Positions 34,083 to 45,775 of a DNA stretch of 64,000 nt are shown in pieces. Source of the DNA: Macrophomina tecta. Taxonomy: Eukaryota; Ascomycota; Dothideomycetes; Botryosphaeriales; Botryosphaeriaceae. Every line of letters begins with the position of its first letter. The stretch's first letter is position 1. The position numbers and the translations under genes are program-made. The stretch covers positions 1,674,001-1,738,000 of the forward strand of contig JAKSGN010000038.1 of NCBI GenBank assembly GCA_024180945.1, in the 5' to 3' direction. Below the pieces are notes generated by a model that did not search any database, was not told the origin of the DNA, and was given only the letters and a program-made list of their open reading frames with translations.

Positions 34083-35747
34083 ATGTCGTCTTTCTTCACG
34101 ACTCCCGCGTCGCAGCGCAAGAGGAAGCGCTCCCAGACATCTATCCAAGCTCCGGAAAAGAGAAATCGCAAGCGCCGCGAAGACTCCATTTCCAGCGACG
34201 AATCTGACGTCGACGACGATTCTCGGTCGCGCGACGATGAACAGGACGCTAGCGACCGCTCTTCAGAGGTTGAGAATGAGACTGCGGCAGAACGTCGCCT
34301 GCGCCTTGCCGAGCGCTATCTGGACAACATCCGCGAAGAAGTTGACGAAGCTGGCTTTGATGCCGCAGAAATCGACAAGGACCTCATTGCCGAAAGACTG
34401 AAGGAAGATGTCGCCGAGAGCAAAGGCCGTGTCTACCGCCGTATAGCGTCGAATATTAATTTCCACTCCGCAACCCACACCTTTTTCCGTGCCGATAGTC
34501 AAGCCACCACCGCAATCGCAACGCACCCTCCCTTCGCATATACGGCCACAAAGGACATGTGTCTGATCAAGTGGTCAATAATCAAACCTGAAGACGTAAC
34601 TGCTCAACCCACCAACAAGACACCCCGACGCCGCCCTACGCAAGTAGTTTGGACCAAGGGCAATAAGAATTACGCAATGGACCCCAATTACCAGCATCAT
34701 ACGGCACCAATACTATGCATCGCGGTATCACCTGACGGTAGATATGTAGCGACAGGCGGAGAGGACAAAAGGCTTATTGTGTGGAGAGCTGAGGACCTTA
34801 CCCCTCTCAAGGTCTTCACACAGCACCGCGACGCTGTAACATCGCTCGCCTTCCGGAGGGGCAAGAACCAGCTGTTCAGCGCAAGTGCCGACAGGACAAT
34901 TAAAACGTGGAGTTTGGACGAGCTCGCATACGTTGAAACTCTGTTCGGACATCAGGATGCGGTGGTGGACATCGCGGCTCTGGCACAAGAGCGTTGCGTG
35001 AGCGTGGGCGCGAGAGACCGCACGGCAAGGTTATGGAAGGTGGTGGAGGAGTCCCAGCTAGTCTTTCGCGGCGGCGGGTCGAGCATCACTCGTACTAACA
35101 GGTCCGACGGCAATTCCCCCAAAGCCGGTGGAGGGTATGCGGAGGGCAGCATCGACCGCGTAGCGCTCATTGATGAGGAGACGTTTGTGACTGGGAGCGA
35201 CAATGGGTCAATATCCCTCTGGTCTCTCCACAAGAAAAAACCTGTCTTCACCATCCCTCTGGCCCACGGCTTGGACCCACCTATGCGACCAGACGAAGTC
35301 TACGCGGATGTCGAGATCGATGAGGATGCGTGGCTCCCCCCTCCCCAACCGAGGTGGATCACGGCATTGACTACGATTCCGTATACGGACGTCATTCTCA
35401 GTGGCAGTTGGGACGGTTGGATCAGAGCATGGAAGATCAACAAAGAAGGGAGGAAAATCGAGCCTTTGGGGACGGTTGGGCAGGTGCGACAGCAAGGGGA
35501 TATTGGCATGACCAATGGCATCGACGATCCACAGGCGACAATGGGAAATGTTAGAGGTGTAGTCAATGACATCTCGGTCTTTGAGAGAGGAGAAAGGGGC
35601 AAAGACGGAATTTGTGTAGTCGCGGCTATCGCAAAGGAGCTGAAGTTTGGAAGATGGAGAAAATACCCTGGCAAGAACGCAGCAGTCGTCTTCGAGGCGA
35701 AACGAGATTCCGGCGGGACAGACGAAGAAGGCGAACAGCAGGAGTGA
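34083..35747 (+). CDS. RRP9: U3 snoRNP protein Rrp9 (U3-55K)
   Basis: WD40 protein that binds the U3 snoRNA box B/C and works in the small-subunit processome during 18S rRNA maturation in the nucleolus. Single exon, 554 residues. The N-terminus is highly basic then acidic (QRKRKRSQT, EKRNRKRRED, then Ser/Asp-rich), typical of nucleolar proteins. A conserved helix RRLRLAERYLDNIREE follows, then WD repeats with clear signatures: ISPDGRYVATGGEDKRLIVW-like segments near 225-240, then SASADRTIKTW, VSVGARDRTARLW and GSDNGSISLW. The start at 34083 is chosen over the longer open frame (from 33843) because it begins the conserved basic region and has a good context. Confidence 0.93.
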   Translation: MSSFFTTPASQRKRKRSQTSIQAPEKRNRKRREDSISSDESDVDDDSRSRDDEQDASDRSSEVENETAAERRLRLAERYLDNIREEVDEAGFDAAEIDKDLIAERLKEDVAESKGRVYRRIASNINFHSATHTFFRADSQATTAIATHPPFAYTATKDMCLIKWSIIKPEDVTAQPTNKTPRRRPTQVVWTKGNKNYAMDPNYQHHTAPILCIAVSPDGRYVATGGEDKRLIVWRAEDLTPLKVFTQHRDAVTSLAFRRGKNQLFSASADRTIKTWSLDELAYVETLFGHQDAVVDIAALAQERCVSVGARDRTARLWKVVEESQLVFRGGGSSITRTNRSDGNSPKAGGGYAEGSIDRVALIDEETFVTGSDNGSISLWSLHKKKPVFTIPLAHGLDPPMRPDEVYADVEIDEDAWLPPPQPRWITALTTIPYTDVILSGSWDGWIRAWKINKEGRKIEPLGTVGQVRQQGDIGMTNGIDDPQATMGNVRGVVNDISVFERGERGKDGICVVAAIAKELKFGRWRKYPGKNAAVVFEAKRDSGGTDEEGEQQE

Positions 35748-36041
35748 CAAGTAATACGCGTCACAGAGATGGAAGCACAAAACACAAGACAAGTCAGCGA
35801 GTGCGATTGAATCTGTGTATGAGCACTCTGCTCACGATCTATTTTTGTAAGAAAAAGTTCAAAGCTCACTATTTCAGGCGCTATAGTTGCGGTGATGGTC
35901 ACTGCCGCCGAAAATACTACTTTTATGCTTTGCTCTCTGGTAGCAGAGAGCACAGCTCCTGACATACCGGGTTCCGCTTTAACTGAAGCTTTGCTATTCC
36001 ATGTGAGAAATGTTCATTTCGGTGGATGTGCGAAGCCAGCT

Positions 36042-37482
36042 TCACCCGGTAACCTGTTTGCGCCAGGGCAGAGACTCCAGAAACTGGCATGCTTGCTCAC
36101 TCAAACAGGCGGCCGCCCGGATTGGTTTGACCCCAGGCTCTTCCAACAGGGAAAGCGCGGCAAGTCCTAAGTACGAATGATAGATATCCGGGGGGTCACC
36201 AGGCATCTTACCAAAGCCGCCAACGAGGTGCTGCGTCTTCTCCAGTAGGTACCGGCGCGCGGTGGAGCGGGAAATCAAATGGATCCTACCAAGCATCTGC
36301 AAGGGCCATCAGAGGAAGAACAAGGCTAGACGATGCCTTCGAGAACGAACCGATAAAGACCCACCGACCCACCAGGCATAGCAAGTGTCAGCGAGCTTGT
36401 TGCAGCGGCCATTGAAGCCGGCCCATTGTACGAGTTCTGCTCCAATCGCATCTCCCGACTGGCTCGGGAGGCCATGCAACTTGACTACATGGGGGGCATC
36501 TATCGGGGTCCTGACTGCATCAATTTCGCCTCCGTCAGACGTGTCCATGAGATCTTCATCGTCCAGTGCAAGCGTCTGCCGTGCCACGAGCCATCGTGCC
36601 GTAAGCTCGGGGTCGGACAAGCCGAACGGGGGATCATCCGAAACAGGACTACCTGCATTACTCGGGAGCCGACCGAGCAAAGCTAGCGCGCCAATGGCAC
36701 AATAAGTGAAGCCGGCTGCACAAGGGATAGAGAATTATTAGTATGTGGGAAGTATAAGCGGGCTGTTGCAAGGATGTGCGAACCATGTGCTTCGTGGTAG
36801 GGAGCCTCGGATATGCCTCCATCGTAGGTCTGGATGTAGTCAGTAGTCAAGGATGGCGCGACTAAATAACAGCACTCACTTCTGACGCGCGGATGCACCG
36901 CACGACTGCATCAACATCGATGTCATCCACGCCGTCGACCGGTCCCTCAGCACTGCTGCCACGCAGGACCCAGCGCACACCTGCAGCACAGTATATGAAG
37001 CGCGTATCGTGTCCGCCCTCGATGCGGCCGCCCTCGCCCAACGTCTCGCCGAAGCTGCCATCCTCGGCCCGTTGCAGTCGCGGCAGCCACTGCAGGCACT
37101 CGCGACGCTTCACGCGCTGCAGGTCATCCCCCAGGATCAGGAGCGTCTGAAGGGCGAAGAAGGTGGCGGGCAGGTTCGGCGGGTCCCAATGGGCGCTGTC
37201 GGGCGAGCGGGTGGCGGGCAGGTGCATGGCGGGCGAGGCGCGGAAGCCGCCATCAGGGTGCTGGTTGTGGTAGATCCAGTCGATGTAGTCCTGGCGTTCC
37301 TGCTCAGTGGTGGCGGTGGGCAGCTGGCCCAGCAGGTCGAGGGCGGAGAGGATGAAGAAGGCCAGCGTCATGCGGTTGCAGTCATTGGAGGTGTACAGGT
37401 GCGGGAGGAAGGTCTTGAGACAGCGCTTCCAGTAGGTCAGCTGGCGCGAGGCGCTCAGCTGGGGCGGGTGAGCGTCCGCCAT
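36042..37482 (-). CDS. CDC43: Geranylgeranyltransferase type I beta subunit
   Basis: Catalytic subunit that attaches geranylgeranyl to CaaL-ending Rho/Rac/Cdc42 GTPases, with the shared alpha subunit Ram2. Exons 37482-36880, 36829-36784, 36715-36351 and 36296-36042; 422 residues. Repeated alpha-alpha barrel motifs are present: PDGGFRAS, EDGSFGET, TYDGGISEAP (restored across intron 1) and VGGFGKMPGD. The zinc ligands are visible: Asp and Cys in KLADTCYAWW, and His in DIYHSYLGL. NGRCNKLADTCYAWWVGGSL is the family signature. The start MADAHPP (37482) is preferred over the longer open frame upstream. Introns are 50, 68 and 54 nt. It is divergent from RGD2, a Rho-GAP whose GTPase partners are CDC43 substrates. 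Confidence 0.93.
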
Positions 37483-37963
37483 GGGCGCGTTGAGAGGCAG
37501 AGTGGGCCGAGCGGGTAGGGCGAGCAGTCCCTCTTGTCGGCGGGAGATGATCGACGGCGCAGGCAGGAGAGCGACAGTGGGAGTGACGCGGAGGAGTATA
37601 TTTGGCAACGGCCGGTACGCTGACGACAGGCGCGCGCCCGAGCTGGGGCTGAGTAGGCGTTTCGCGCGAGGGCGAGGGCCGCCAAGAGGGCAGGGCAGCG
37701 GTAGGGCGCTGGCGGGCGCCCTCGTAACCGCTGAAAGAGCACGATCCCCGTAAGGCCAATTGCAGCCGTTTCTCGCTGCACCGCACTCAACACCCCCCTA
37801 AACTAAATGCACCGCGGCGACCTCTGCTGCTGCAAAGGACACGACTCCCTCCTTCGCCTCTCCGCCCGCTACCACCCTCTCCGTCCCGCCGCTGCTCCAC
37901 GCTCGCCCGCGAGCCTCGAACCTTCCCTAGCTAGCTGATTCGCGGGCCGGCCAGCGCAACACC
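37483..37963. promoter_or_regulatory. Divergent promoter CDC43 / RGD2
   Basis: 481 bp, GC-rich, with CT-rich tracts at about 37830-37925 on the plus strand leading to the RGD2 start. No TATA box is obvious. Confidence 0.55.
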
Positions 37964-40934
37964 ATGTCGTCTGGCTTCGCGAACTCGTTCTGGTCTGGCG
38001 ATTACGCCGGCGGTGCGCCCCTCAGACCCCGGACTCTCCCTTGTCGCCCCCGCGATCTCTGCTGACTGCTGTCCAGGTCTGGGCGTGCTGTTTGGGAAGC
38101 TCCAGCAAGGCGTCCAGGAAAACGAACAGGTGCTCACAATAGCCCGTCTGCGCGCCGACGCCGAAGAAGCCTACGCCAACAAGCTCGCTGACATCGGTCC
38201 TGCCACCGACCGCCTCTCCGGCGGCTTTGGCCGCGATGATGGCGCCAGCGTGCGAAAGGTAAGTCCTGCAACCCGCCGCGCGCTACCTGCGACACTTGCG
38301 CCGCTAACCCGCCCCCACCCACAGGCGTACGAGGGTGTCCGCGCCGAGATGGATTCGGCCTCGCAGAGCCACAAGAAGATTGCCTCCAACATTCGCGAGC
38401 TCGTGGTCCAGCCCTTTGCCCGCTGGTGCGAGGCCCACGCCGCACGCGTCCAGAATTCGCAGGACGACCTGCAGGCCCGCATCAAGGTCCACGATAAGCA
38501 GGCCGAGGCCGTAAGGAAGTTCCGCAGCCAATACTACAACAAATGCCGCTTGGTCGAGGATCTCGAGGAAGAGGATAAGCTCGCTTTCCAAGACCCCAGG
38601 AACGAGGCCCAGAGCCCAAAGAAGACCCCTACTGTGAAGATCTCCGAGCCCGAGGAGATGGACGATGAGCCCATCGAAATCGGCGACGAGACATACCATC
38701 CCGAGCAGGTCAAGAAGATCCTAGGCCACATGCTCGAGAACATTAAACTTGGCGAATACAAGCTCCCCATCATCGGCACCTACCAAAATGTTGCTACCGG
38801 TGCCGAGATCACCGAATATATTCAGAACCACATGGGTGCGACGAGCGTCAGCTACGCCGAAAGGATCGGCCAGGATCTTTGCGCGCATGGCTTCCTCAGA
38901 CTCCTAGGCAATGTTGGAAATACTTTCGCAAACAGCACCAAGATGAACTATCAGTTCAGGCCTAAGGTTTTCCAAATCACCGGAGTCCCGGAGAAGAAGA
39001 AGCCGCTTGAGCGAGTATCCTCGGTCCTCTCCTCGGACAGCGCGACTGCCGATTCCCCTAGCAGTGCTGTTGGCGAGTTTCTGTCCGGTTGGAATCCCAT
39101 CAACACCGCCCGTCCAGGTGAGACTCCTTCCGAGAAGCTCCGCCGTGAAGCCCGCGAGGCGGATGAGCGATACAAAGCTGCTGTAAAGAAGCTCGATTTC
39201 CTGCGCTGCAACTTGGAAGAGTCGATGGTGGACCATTTGAAGTTCATGGAACGCTGCGAGTTGGACCGCCTGAAGGCGATCAAGGCAGTGATTCTCGATT
39301 TCTCGGGCGCCATCAGCAATGTCATGCCTACTCTTCAGAGCACTATCGACAAGATGATGCTTTTCCAAGAGACCGTCCAGCCTCTGGGTGATCTGAGATA
39401 CCTACTGGAGAATTATCGTACCGGCCACTTCGTCCCGAAGGTCGTGACATATGAGAATTACTATAATAATGTGGACGGTATGGACCCATATTGCGCTCCA
39501 CCTGAGATACGCGTATTGACAGTATCCCTAGAACAAACTTTCGGCGTGGATCTCGAGGCCAGGGCCCGCTCAGATAGGAAGCGGGTGCCTATCATCGTCA
39601 CCACGATCCTGACTTTCCTTGACAACCGTAGGCTTATTTCTCCCCGCAACCTCTCATCAAAAGGATGCTAACTGCACCAGACTACCCTGACCTTGAAGGT
39701 GATGAAGCACGCCGCGGTATTTGGCTGGTGGATGTTCCTCTGGCGGCCACACACAAGCTCCGTGCTGAGATCAACACCGGCAAGCCCTTTTCCCACGAAA
39801 TTCTCGAGCAGTACGAGATACCCATAGTCGCTAGTGTTTTGAAACTGTACCTTCTCGAGCTGCCTGGTAAGTCAACTTCAAGTTCTGACGATCAGAGACT
39901 TTTGGCGCTGACAATCTGTAGATTCGCTCGTCTCCTCTCACGTTTACGAAATTGTCAAAACGATTTACAGTACGACTGCGCCTTCAACTAGTGAAGAAGC
40001 TCGACTTTCTGTCATCCAGTCGACTCTTGGCCAGCTCCGTCTTGCGAACATTGCTACGCTTGATGCGATTACGACCCACTTTGTCCGCCTCATTGAGCTC
40101 ACCTCTGCTGACGAGAATTTCATCGCTACCTTGGCGACTGCTCTATCTCCCTGCATTCTGAGACCGCGCCAGGAGAACTCGCTCACCATGAACGAGCGCT
40201 ACGCCTATCGCCTAATTCGCGATCTTTTCGCCCACAAGGATGCCATTTTCGGGGAGTTGAAGCGCGCCTCGGCTCTTGCGCACAGCAATTCGTCTTCTGC
40301 CAGGCCGCGAGCGATCAGTACCGATGAGAGCAACCGTCGCATCCACATGGAGGAACGGGCTCGCGCCATTGCTTCTCGTAGCCGCGCTTCCAGTCCCGCT
40401 CCAGGGTCGCGTGTACATCGACGTGATCGGAGTACTGGAGGGCCCGAAACTCGTTTTCCGATCGCTACCAGCAGCACCAGTCCTACAGAGCGTCGGGGAA
40501 ATGGAGGGAAAACCCGTGATTCCCTTGAGGTCCCCGGGAGTCTTGAGAACTCGCCCGTTCTCAATGACTCCCCCCCAAAGCCCGTTGCGACGAACGGCAC
40601 TGCCACCTCGGTTGCCAGTACAGGTTCGAACAGGGACAGCATCGCATCAACTACCATCTCCACTTCCAACCGCGATAGCATCACGTCAGACGGTTCCTCT
40701 ACACCTACCAGTGCGACCTCGGTGGAGAAGAGAAACTCTCTCGGACGTTCCACGGGAGCCGGCTCCCGATTCCCCCGGAAGACTGGCAGCCTGGCAAGAC
40801 AAAGCCTGATTGGATCTGGAAAACGCGACAGCATGGGCAGCCTGCGTGACGCCGACGGTGCTTCGACTCCAACAGATGATATGTCATCCAGGCCCGTTGG
40901 CGTCGAGCTTGTTGACAAGCCGATGGATGACTAA
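37964..40934 (+). CDS. RGD2: F-BAR/DEP/RhoGAP protein Rgd2
   Basis: Membrane-associated GTPase-activating protein for Rho-family GTPases (Cdc42 and Rho5 in yeast). Exons 37964-38012, 38077-38258, 38325-39627, 39681-39866 and 39922-40934; 910 residues. An N-terminal FCH/F-BAR helix (FWSGDY, VLFGKLQQGVQENEQVL, LRADAEEAYANKL) continues as a long coiled coil. A DEP domain occupies about 235-330 (LPIIGTYQNVATGAEI, GATSVSYAERIGQDL, HGFLRLLGNVGNTF). More F-BAR-like helix follows, then a RhoGAP domain from about 505 (IPIVASVLKLYLLELP). The tail is Ser/Thr-rich. The position where RhoGAPs have the arginine finger (GxFR) reads GIWLVDVP here. Intron 2 (66 nt) is a multiple of three with no stop; splicing restores the helix sequence SVRK-AYEGVRAEM. 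Confidence 0.9.
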
Positions 40935-41754
40935 ATACTCTCTCTAGTGGGATGCTGCGGAAATGCGGGTTATGATTCTTTAAGATGCGTCGATGATGCA
41001 TTCACGTCATACAGATGAGGATGACACTTTTTTGTTTTTGCCTTTGACTTCCCCGTCTCGATTTTTTTTTTTTTTTTTCTGCTTCAAATGTCTTTCTTCG
41101 GATACTTTCTTGGTGATGGGCGATAAGGCGGATTGAGTTACTTCCCCCCAATTTTTTTTTTTTTTTTTTGTTTTTGTGCTCTTTGCCACAGATGATATCA
41201 TACACTTTGCTCCTGTATTATAAGCGCTGTGCGAATGAGCTTTAAGGGTAGTGCTGGAAAATAAACTGCGGTATTTGCATGGCTGCTTCCGCCGCTGCGG
41301 CCCATCTCTGGTTCTTAATTTGGTGGGAGGCATAGGTATAGAGTGCAAAGATTTACGGGATGAGCAATGAGAATTGGGATTCATCACTGCTTGGTGCTAT
41401 ACGTGTAGTCCGTTGGAAGCGACAAAGCTACTGTGAATGCCCGTGTGGTACCGATCTAATTTAGTATCGCGGCTTCTTACTAATTTCAAGGTCATATGCA
41501 TGGTAATAGGCACAACTATGATGCCAACCGAATCTGGCAATGAGATATACACATATAAATTGACTAATGAAACTGCAAAGCAACCTTGGGCAGAAAATTC
41601 CACGTGAACGAGCTTCTGCTGCAGAGATGGAGGAAGCCATTTAGAACAGTACACAAGGATTACGGAATGAACAAATACAGCAAAAAGTAAAAGAAAGGGC
41701 ACATAAATGCATACTTTGCTTCCAAAGGCTAGCAAGTCGTAGGAAAGGTACTAC
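40935..41754. other. Convergent 3' interval RGD2 / glycine-zipper gene, with two poly-T tracts
   Basis: 820 bp of facing 3' regions. Two T runs of 17 (41062-41078) and 18 (41152-41169) lie 73 bp apart. No gene is supported. Confidence 0.6.
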
Positions 41755-43298
41755 TTACTCACCTTTCTGGCTGCCCCCAACGCCCACTCCTCCAAACACA
41801 CCACCAGCCAATCCACCAAGTCCTCTGCCGACACCGCCAATCGTACTTCCCAATCCTCCAACAACATCACCCTTACCCAATTTCGTCTATTGATATGTCA
41901 GTATTCCTCTTATCAAACACGCATTGACCAAACGCGGGCTTACTTACCACACCGTCACCTAAGCCTCCCGCGATGCCCCCAACGGCATCCCCGACTCCCT
42001 TCCCCACGCCTCCGACCACGCCGCCTACGGGCCCTCCGACAGTCTCACCCAGTCCGCCCGTGGCGCCTTCAATCGTTGCGCCGACGCCCTTGCCAGCGCC
42101 GCCGACGGTACCTCCGACACCTTCGGTCAACCCGCCAACGGCACCGCTCAAGTCGCCCTGTCCGAGTGCAGATGTTGTGCCCGTGACTGCAGAACCGATG
42201 CCGCGCATGGCGCTATTAGCCGTGTCCTTGACGCCTGTCGTCGTGCCTGTCAAAGTCTGGCCCGCCCCCTTGGAAATGTGCGAGACCGGCTGACCAACCC
42301 CGGGAGGGAGGCGCTCAGCGGTCTTAGAGATGGCACCAGTGGTGCCTGTGAAGAAGTGCTGAGTTAAAAGGTGCTCCGTTGCGCGGCAGTGAAAGTTTGA
42401 CTTACCAGATGTGAGGGCATTGGTAGCGCCCACAGCGGTGGACGTCGTGCCGGTCAAGACACCGGTGGCAGTGTTGACCCCCCCGTTGACCACCGAAGTA
42501 GCTGCACCGGTGGTCGCGGCTACGGGATTGCGGTTCAACTTTCGCGGCGCCTTGCGTTTGGAAGCCGGCAGGGACTCTTGAGAGATGACGACTTTCTTTG
42601 CTGCGGCTGGACTAGGCGTGTTATTGGCTGCTCCAGCAGATGTGCTGGATACAGCTGGCGCTTTCTTATTAGAAGGAGTTGTAGTTGCTCGTGTAACCGT
42701 TGACGCTGGAGATTTGGTTGAGGCAGCTGTGGTAGCTGGGATAGCTTTCTTTGTGCCGATTGGAGTACCAGCCTTCACCGTCGGCTTGGCCGTCGTTGCG
42801 GTTGAAGTGATCTTCGTCAGATTGATCGGTGATGCCGCAGCCGGGGTATTTTGGCCGGTCCCAGGAATAGGCTTCCTCGAGCCTATGGGAGCATGTGAGG
42901 ACACTCTCGCTGAGGCTGTTTTCTTCACTGTCCCGGTCGCAATCGCTCCCTTGTTGCTGGCAGCCGTGGCCGTGGACTTGGCAGGAGCAGAACTAGTGAC
43001 GTTCGCAGGAGCTTTGGCCTTTGCAGCAGGCATACTTGCAGCGTTCGTGGTCGCAGTGGACGTAGCCTTATTCCCACCGTTGTTTGCTACTCTTTGCATG
43101 TTCGCTACGCCGGCTGGAGAGAGCCAAAGTCAGCATCGCTCCAGCACAACATAACCGGAGAAATTGCGGCGAGTCGACATCTCAGTGACGCAGCGAATTT
43201 GGAAAGGAATGATCCCTCGCTCTTCTAATGGCTCTTGCTTTGGTACACTTACCCTGCAAAGCCTCGTTTTGCTTCTTCAACTCATCAAGACCCGACAT
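41755..43298 (-). CDS. Low-complexity Ala/Thr-rich and glycine-zipper protein, function unknown
   Basis: Exons 43298-43253, 43113-42406, 42345-41948 and 41886-41755; 427 residues. The N-terminus is a short charged helix (MSGLDELKKQNEALQ). About 200 residues rich in Ala, Thr, Ser, Pro and Lys follow, with a basic patch SKRKAPRKLNRNP. The C-terminal half is a periodic Gly-x-x-x-Gly array (GGVGKGVGDAVGGIAGGLGD and relatives, with Val, Leu or Ile between), the pattern called glycine zipper, which in known proteins packs membrane-inserted helices or assembles amyloid-like pores. Intron 2 (60 nt) is stop-free and in frame. The stop at 41757-41755 overlaps a GTGAGTAAG that could be a donor, so a longer 3' exon is possible. 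I do not recognise a family. Confidence 0.7.
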
Positions 43299-43685
43299 TG
43301 TGATGCTTCCGGAACGGGCTTTCCCGAGGAACAGGATTGGGTGTGGAGCTTTTGGTGGAGCTCGGAAGTGGGGGGGCTGGACCCTTCTTGAGCGGCGCTG
43401 GTTCTCTGCGAGTGTGCGGGCTCTCCCTGGCGGCGACTGGCTTGATTGGCGGCGGTGGGTTTGTGACCTCGCATACGTCATCGCACATAACCAGGGTTTT
43501 AACTCGAGCAGCCACAGCGCAATGCTCTCAGCTAGCACAGGGGCACTTTCCCGCGCCGTCAGCATGTAAACTGAAGACACTGCGTCATACCATTCCGTAT
43601 GGCTTGAATTAATCTTGCATCACAACCCGCCGGAGCCCGTCTAGCGAGATGCATCCATCCTGTGTCATCCAAGAATATCTAAGCT
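43299..43685. other. Interval between two minus-strand genes
   Basis: 387 bp: promoter of the glycine-zipper gene and 3' end of the membrane-protein gene. Nothing else is seen. Confidence 0.55.
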
Positions 43686-45726
43686 TCACCGATTCTGGCC
43701 CCAACCAAAATACTTCTGTCCCAGTAACGTGACCGCTATGCACTCGAATCCCCATAGTCCCATACCAAAAAGAATTTCCAAAGAACAGCACAAACCTATC
43801 CTTCCAGCGAATACACCGAGTGCCCTCAAGCCCGGTTCAGACATGAGGTCTTCTCTTGTGAGCGCAGGCCACCATGGCGGATAGATTCGGTTCGCAAGTA
43901 CGGGAAGCGGCAGATTGCCATTTCTGGAAGACATGAACCGTATGTATGAGATGGCAATCATCCGTAAACCCACAGCCTTGAGTGGTAGGAGGACCCAATC
44001 AGAGAAAGTGAAATTGACCCATGAGCCTAGCATTTCAGCCGGTTCTTCTGCGAGCTGCGTCACACGATGCGTTCGCCTTATACCGTGCCTGCCACCATTG
44101 AAATGCCTTTGCTGACGTCTGCTCATGGTGTCCGGTGGCACTGACGGGTTGCTTCGGCGCGTGCTGTCCACGCCATTCTGGAGTTCTTCCGGCAACGCAA
44201 TCTCGAGGCTTACCACGCCTGAGCCCTCGTCCCGAGACGCAATCCGAACCGTTGCGTCTCTATCGTTGTCACGTCCGTTAGAATCACTTATGGAGTGCGG
44301 TGATGCCGAAGGCGCGGGCCTGTCGTAGCCCCACTGTGTGCGGGAATTTCTTGGTCGCCCAGTTGCTTCCACGGGCGTTTCGGGCCTTCGTTCCCCGCCT
44401 GATTGGTTTGCAACCACCCCAGAGGTCCCTTGAGATCCCTGCTCATGAGACCAATTCGTATGAAAGAACCTGCCGGCGGCATTATACGGGACTCCTCTAG
44501 ACATATCTAGTCTCCAACTCCAATTGAGGCAAGTAAATAACCAATTTGACCACGAATGATTGGACTGTACACTGTCAGAAGGTGCGTCTTCCAAGGCTCG
44601 GCGCCTCTCGGACGACTCATCAACAGTGTACTGATCAGGATTGTCCGGTGACAAGATACCCTTCTCCAAAGACTCGTACATAACCCTTTGGATACGAATC
44701 ATCGCGCGTCTCCAAGCAATGATCATAATCACTGGGGAAGTCGAAATGGCGCCTAGCCAGTTGGTGGCATTATGCAGGCGAAAGTGTTCTGGAAACACGA
44801 TTGCCTGCATTGGCGAAGACGCAGACCATGGATTAAAAGCAGTAAGTGGCGGTAGAAATTGGGAAGGGGGCGCTAGGAACAGCCTTTGGTATCCAGCATG
44901 GAGAACGATTGGCGCAAAGCCTAACTCAATGGCGATGGCTATCCTGCTGTGATATCAGCCTTGGAACGGACATTGAACGTACTCTGACTTACAACTTCCG
45001 AGCCAGAGGTTTCCATTTCAGAATAGCTAACCGGCTGCTCCGCGACAACCTTGAACGGAAAAGAGCGTCATCAATGAGCGAGACGACGAAAGAAGCCCAC
45101 AAATCGCCATCGTTGGTGATCATGGAAACGAGCTGGGCCGGGAGGCCGGCCAAAAAGAAAGCTGTCGGCCCAGCCCACTGCAGCTGAATCTTGACGAGCT
45201 CGTAGAACGAGAACTCTTGGGGGTAGCTGTAAGTCTACGCGGGTCAGAAGTTGAGTGCTGGTCGATGGCAGGAAATACATACGAGGATGCGGTCGTGCAA
45301 AGCGCTAACCCACCAGGTGCCTGCATATCGAGTCAAAGTCCCAATAATGGCCACCAGGGTCCCACTGAGATCCTCAGCTTCAACCTGCTTCATGACACGG
45401 GGATCTTTTGGGGGAGGCAGGGGAAATCCGGCAAGGTGGACTCGTTTGCGCTCAACGACGCCTACCGCAGCGAGAATGTCGTTCTGAGCATCTCTCAGCG
45501 CCCTCCCCAAGGCGCGTGCCCTCGGATTGGCCGGACGGCCATGCTCATCATACAGAGGGACATGGTCGTCAGGGCCGGCATCGGCGCGATTTGCAGGCGG
45601 GGAGCTGTTGCTGGGAAAGTGCTCTGGCAGCTCATGGGATGAGCGCCCCTTTTTCGAAGTCCGGTCAGTGGGCGATGCAGTGACCAGGCGGGAGAGCAAC
45701 GCGGACGATGCGAAAATGGAGCGGGG
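43686..45726 (-). CDS. Multi-pass membrane protein of unknown function
   Basis: Well-supported exons 45726-45283, 45234-44993 and 44946-43686 (introns of 48 and 46 nt) encode 648 residues; a short first exon upstream is needed for the start. The acceptor TATCAG at 45727 keeps the frame, and candidate starts are ATG 45775 (MGRD, weak donor GTGTTC) or an ATG near 45845 (MHS, donor GTAAAC). The N-terminal cytosolic part carries PLYDEHGRPANPRARALGR and a helix with LAAVGVVERKR. Five or so hydrophobic segments follow, for example FFLAGLPAQLVSMI, WLGAISTSPVIMIIAW, a pair around VLLPLKAVGLRMIAISYI, and two near the C-terminus. A long hydrophilic loop of about 230 residues separates the middle and last segments. 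No known domain is recognised. It is divergent from UTP13. Confidence 0.65.
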
Positions 45727-45775
45727 CTGATATACTCACAAGCACCAATCTAGTTAGGAACACATCTCGACCCAT

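Noticed and set aside
40205..40918. 237-codon minus-strand frame
   Set aside because: Shadow of the Ser/Thr/Arg-rich tail of RGD2 on the plus strand.
41062..41169. Two poly-T tracts as retrotransposon poly-A tails on the minus strand
   Set aside because: No target-site duplications or element-like sequence are visible next to them; they lie in a convergent 3' interval where T runs are common.
4890..42405. Several in-frame, stop-free introns (5061-5111, 26557-26613, 26682-26738, 38259-38324, 42346-42405) as coding sequence or regulated retention
   Set aside because: All have GT-AG borders, and removal restores the family sequence where one is known. About one in eight introns being a multiple of three and stop-free is near what chance gives for introns of 50-65 nt.
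42585..43154. 189-codon plus-strand frame rich in Ala, Val and Phe, resembling a membrane protein
   Set aside because: It is the antisense of the Ala/Thr-rich minus-strand exon; its hydrophobicity follows from reverse-complemented Ala, Thr and Lys codons.
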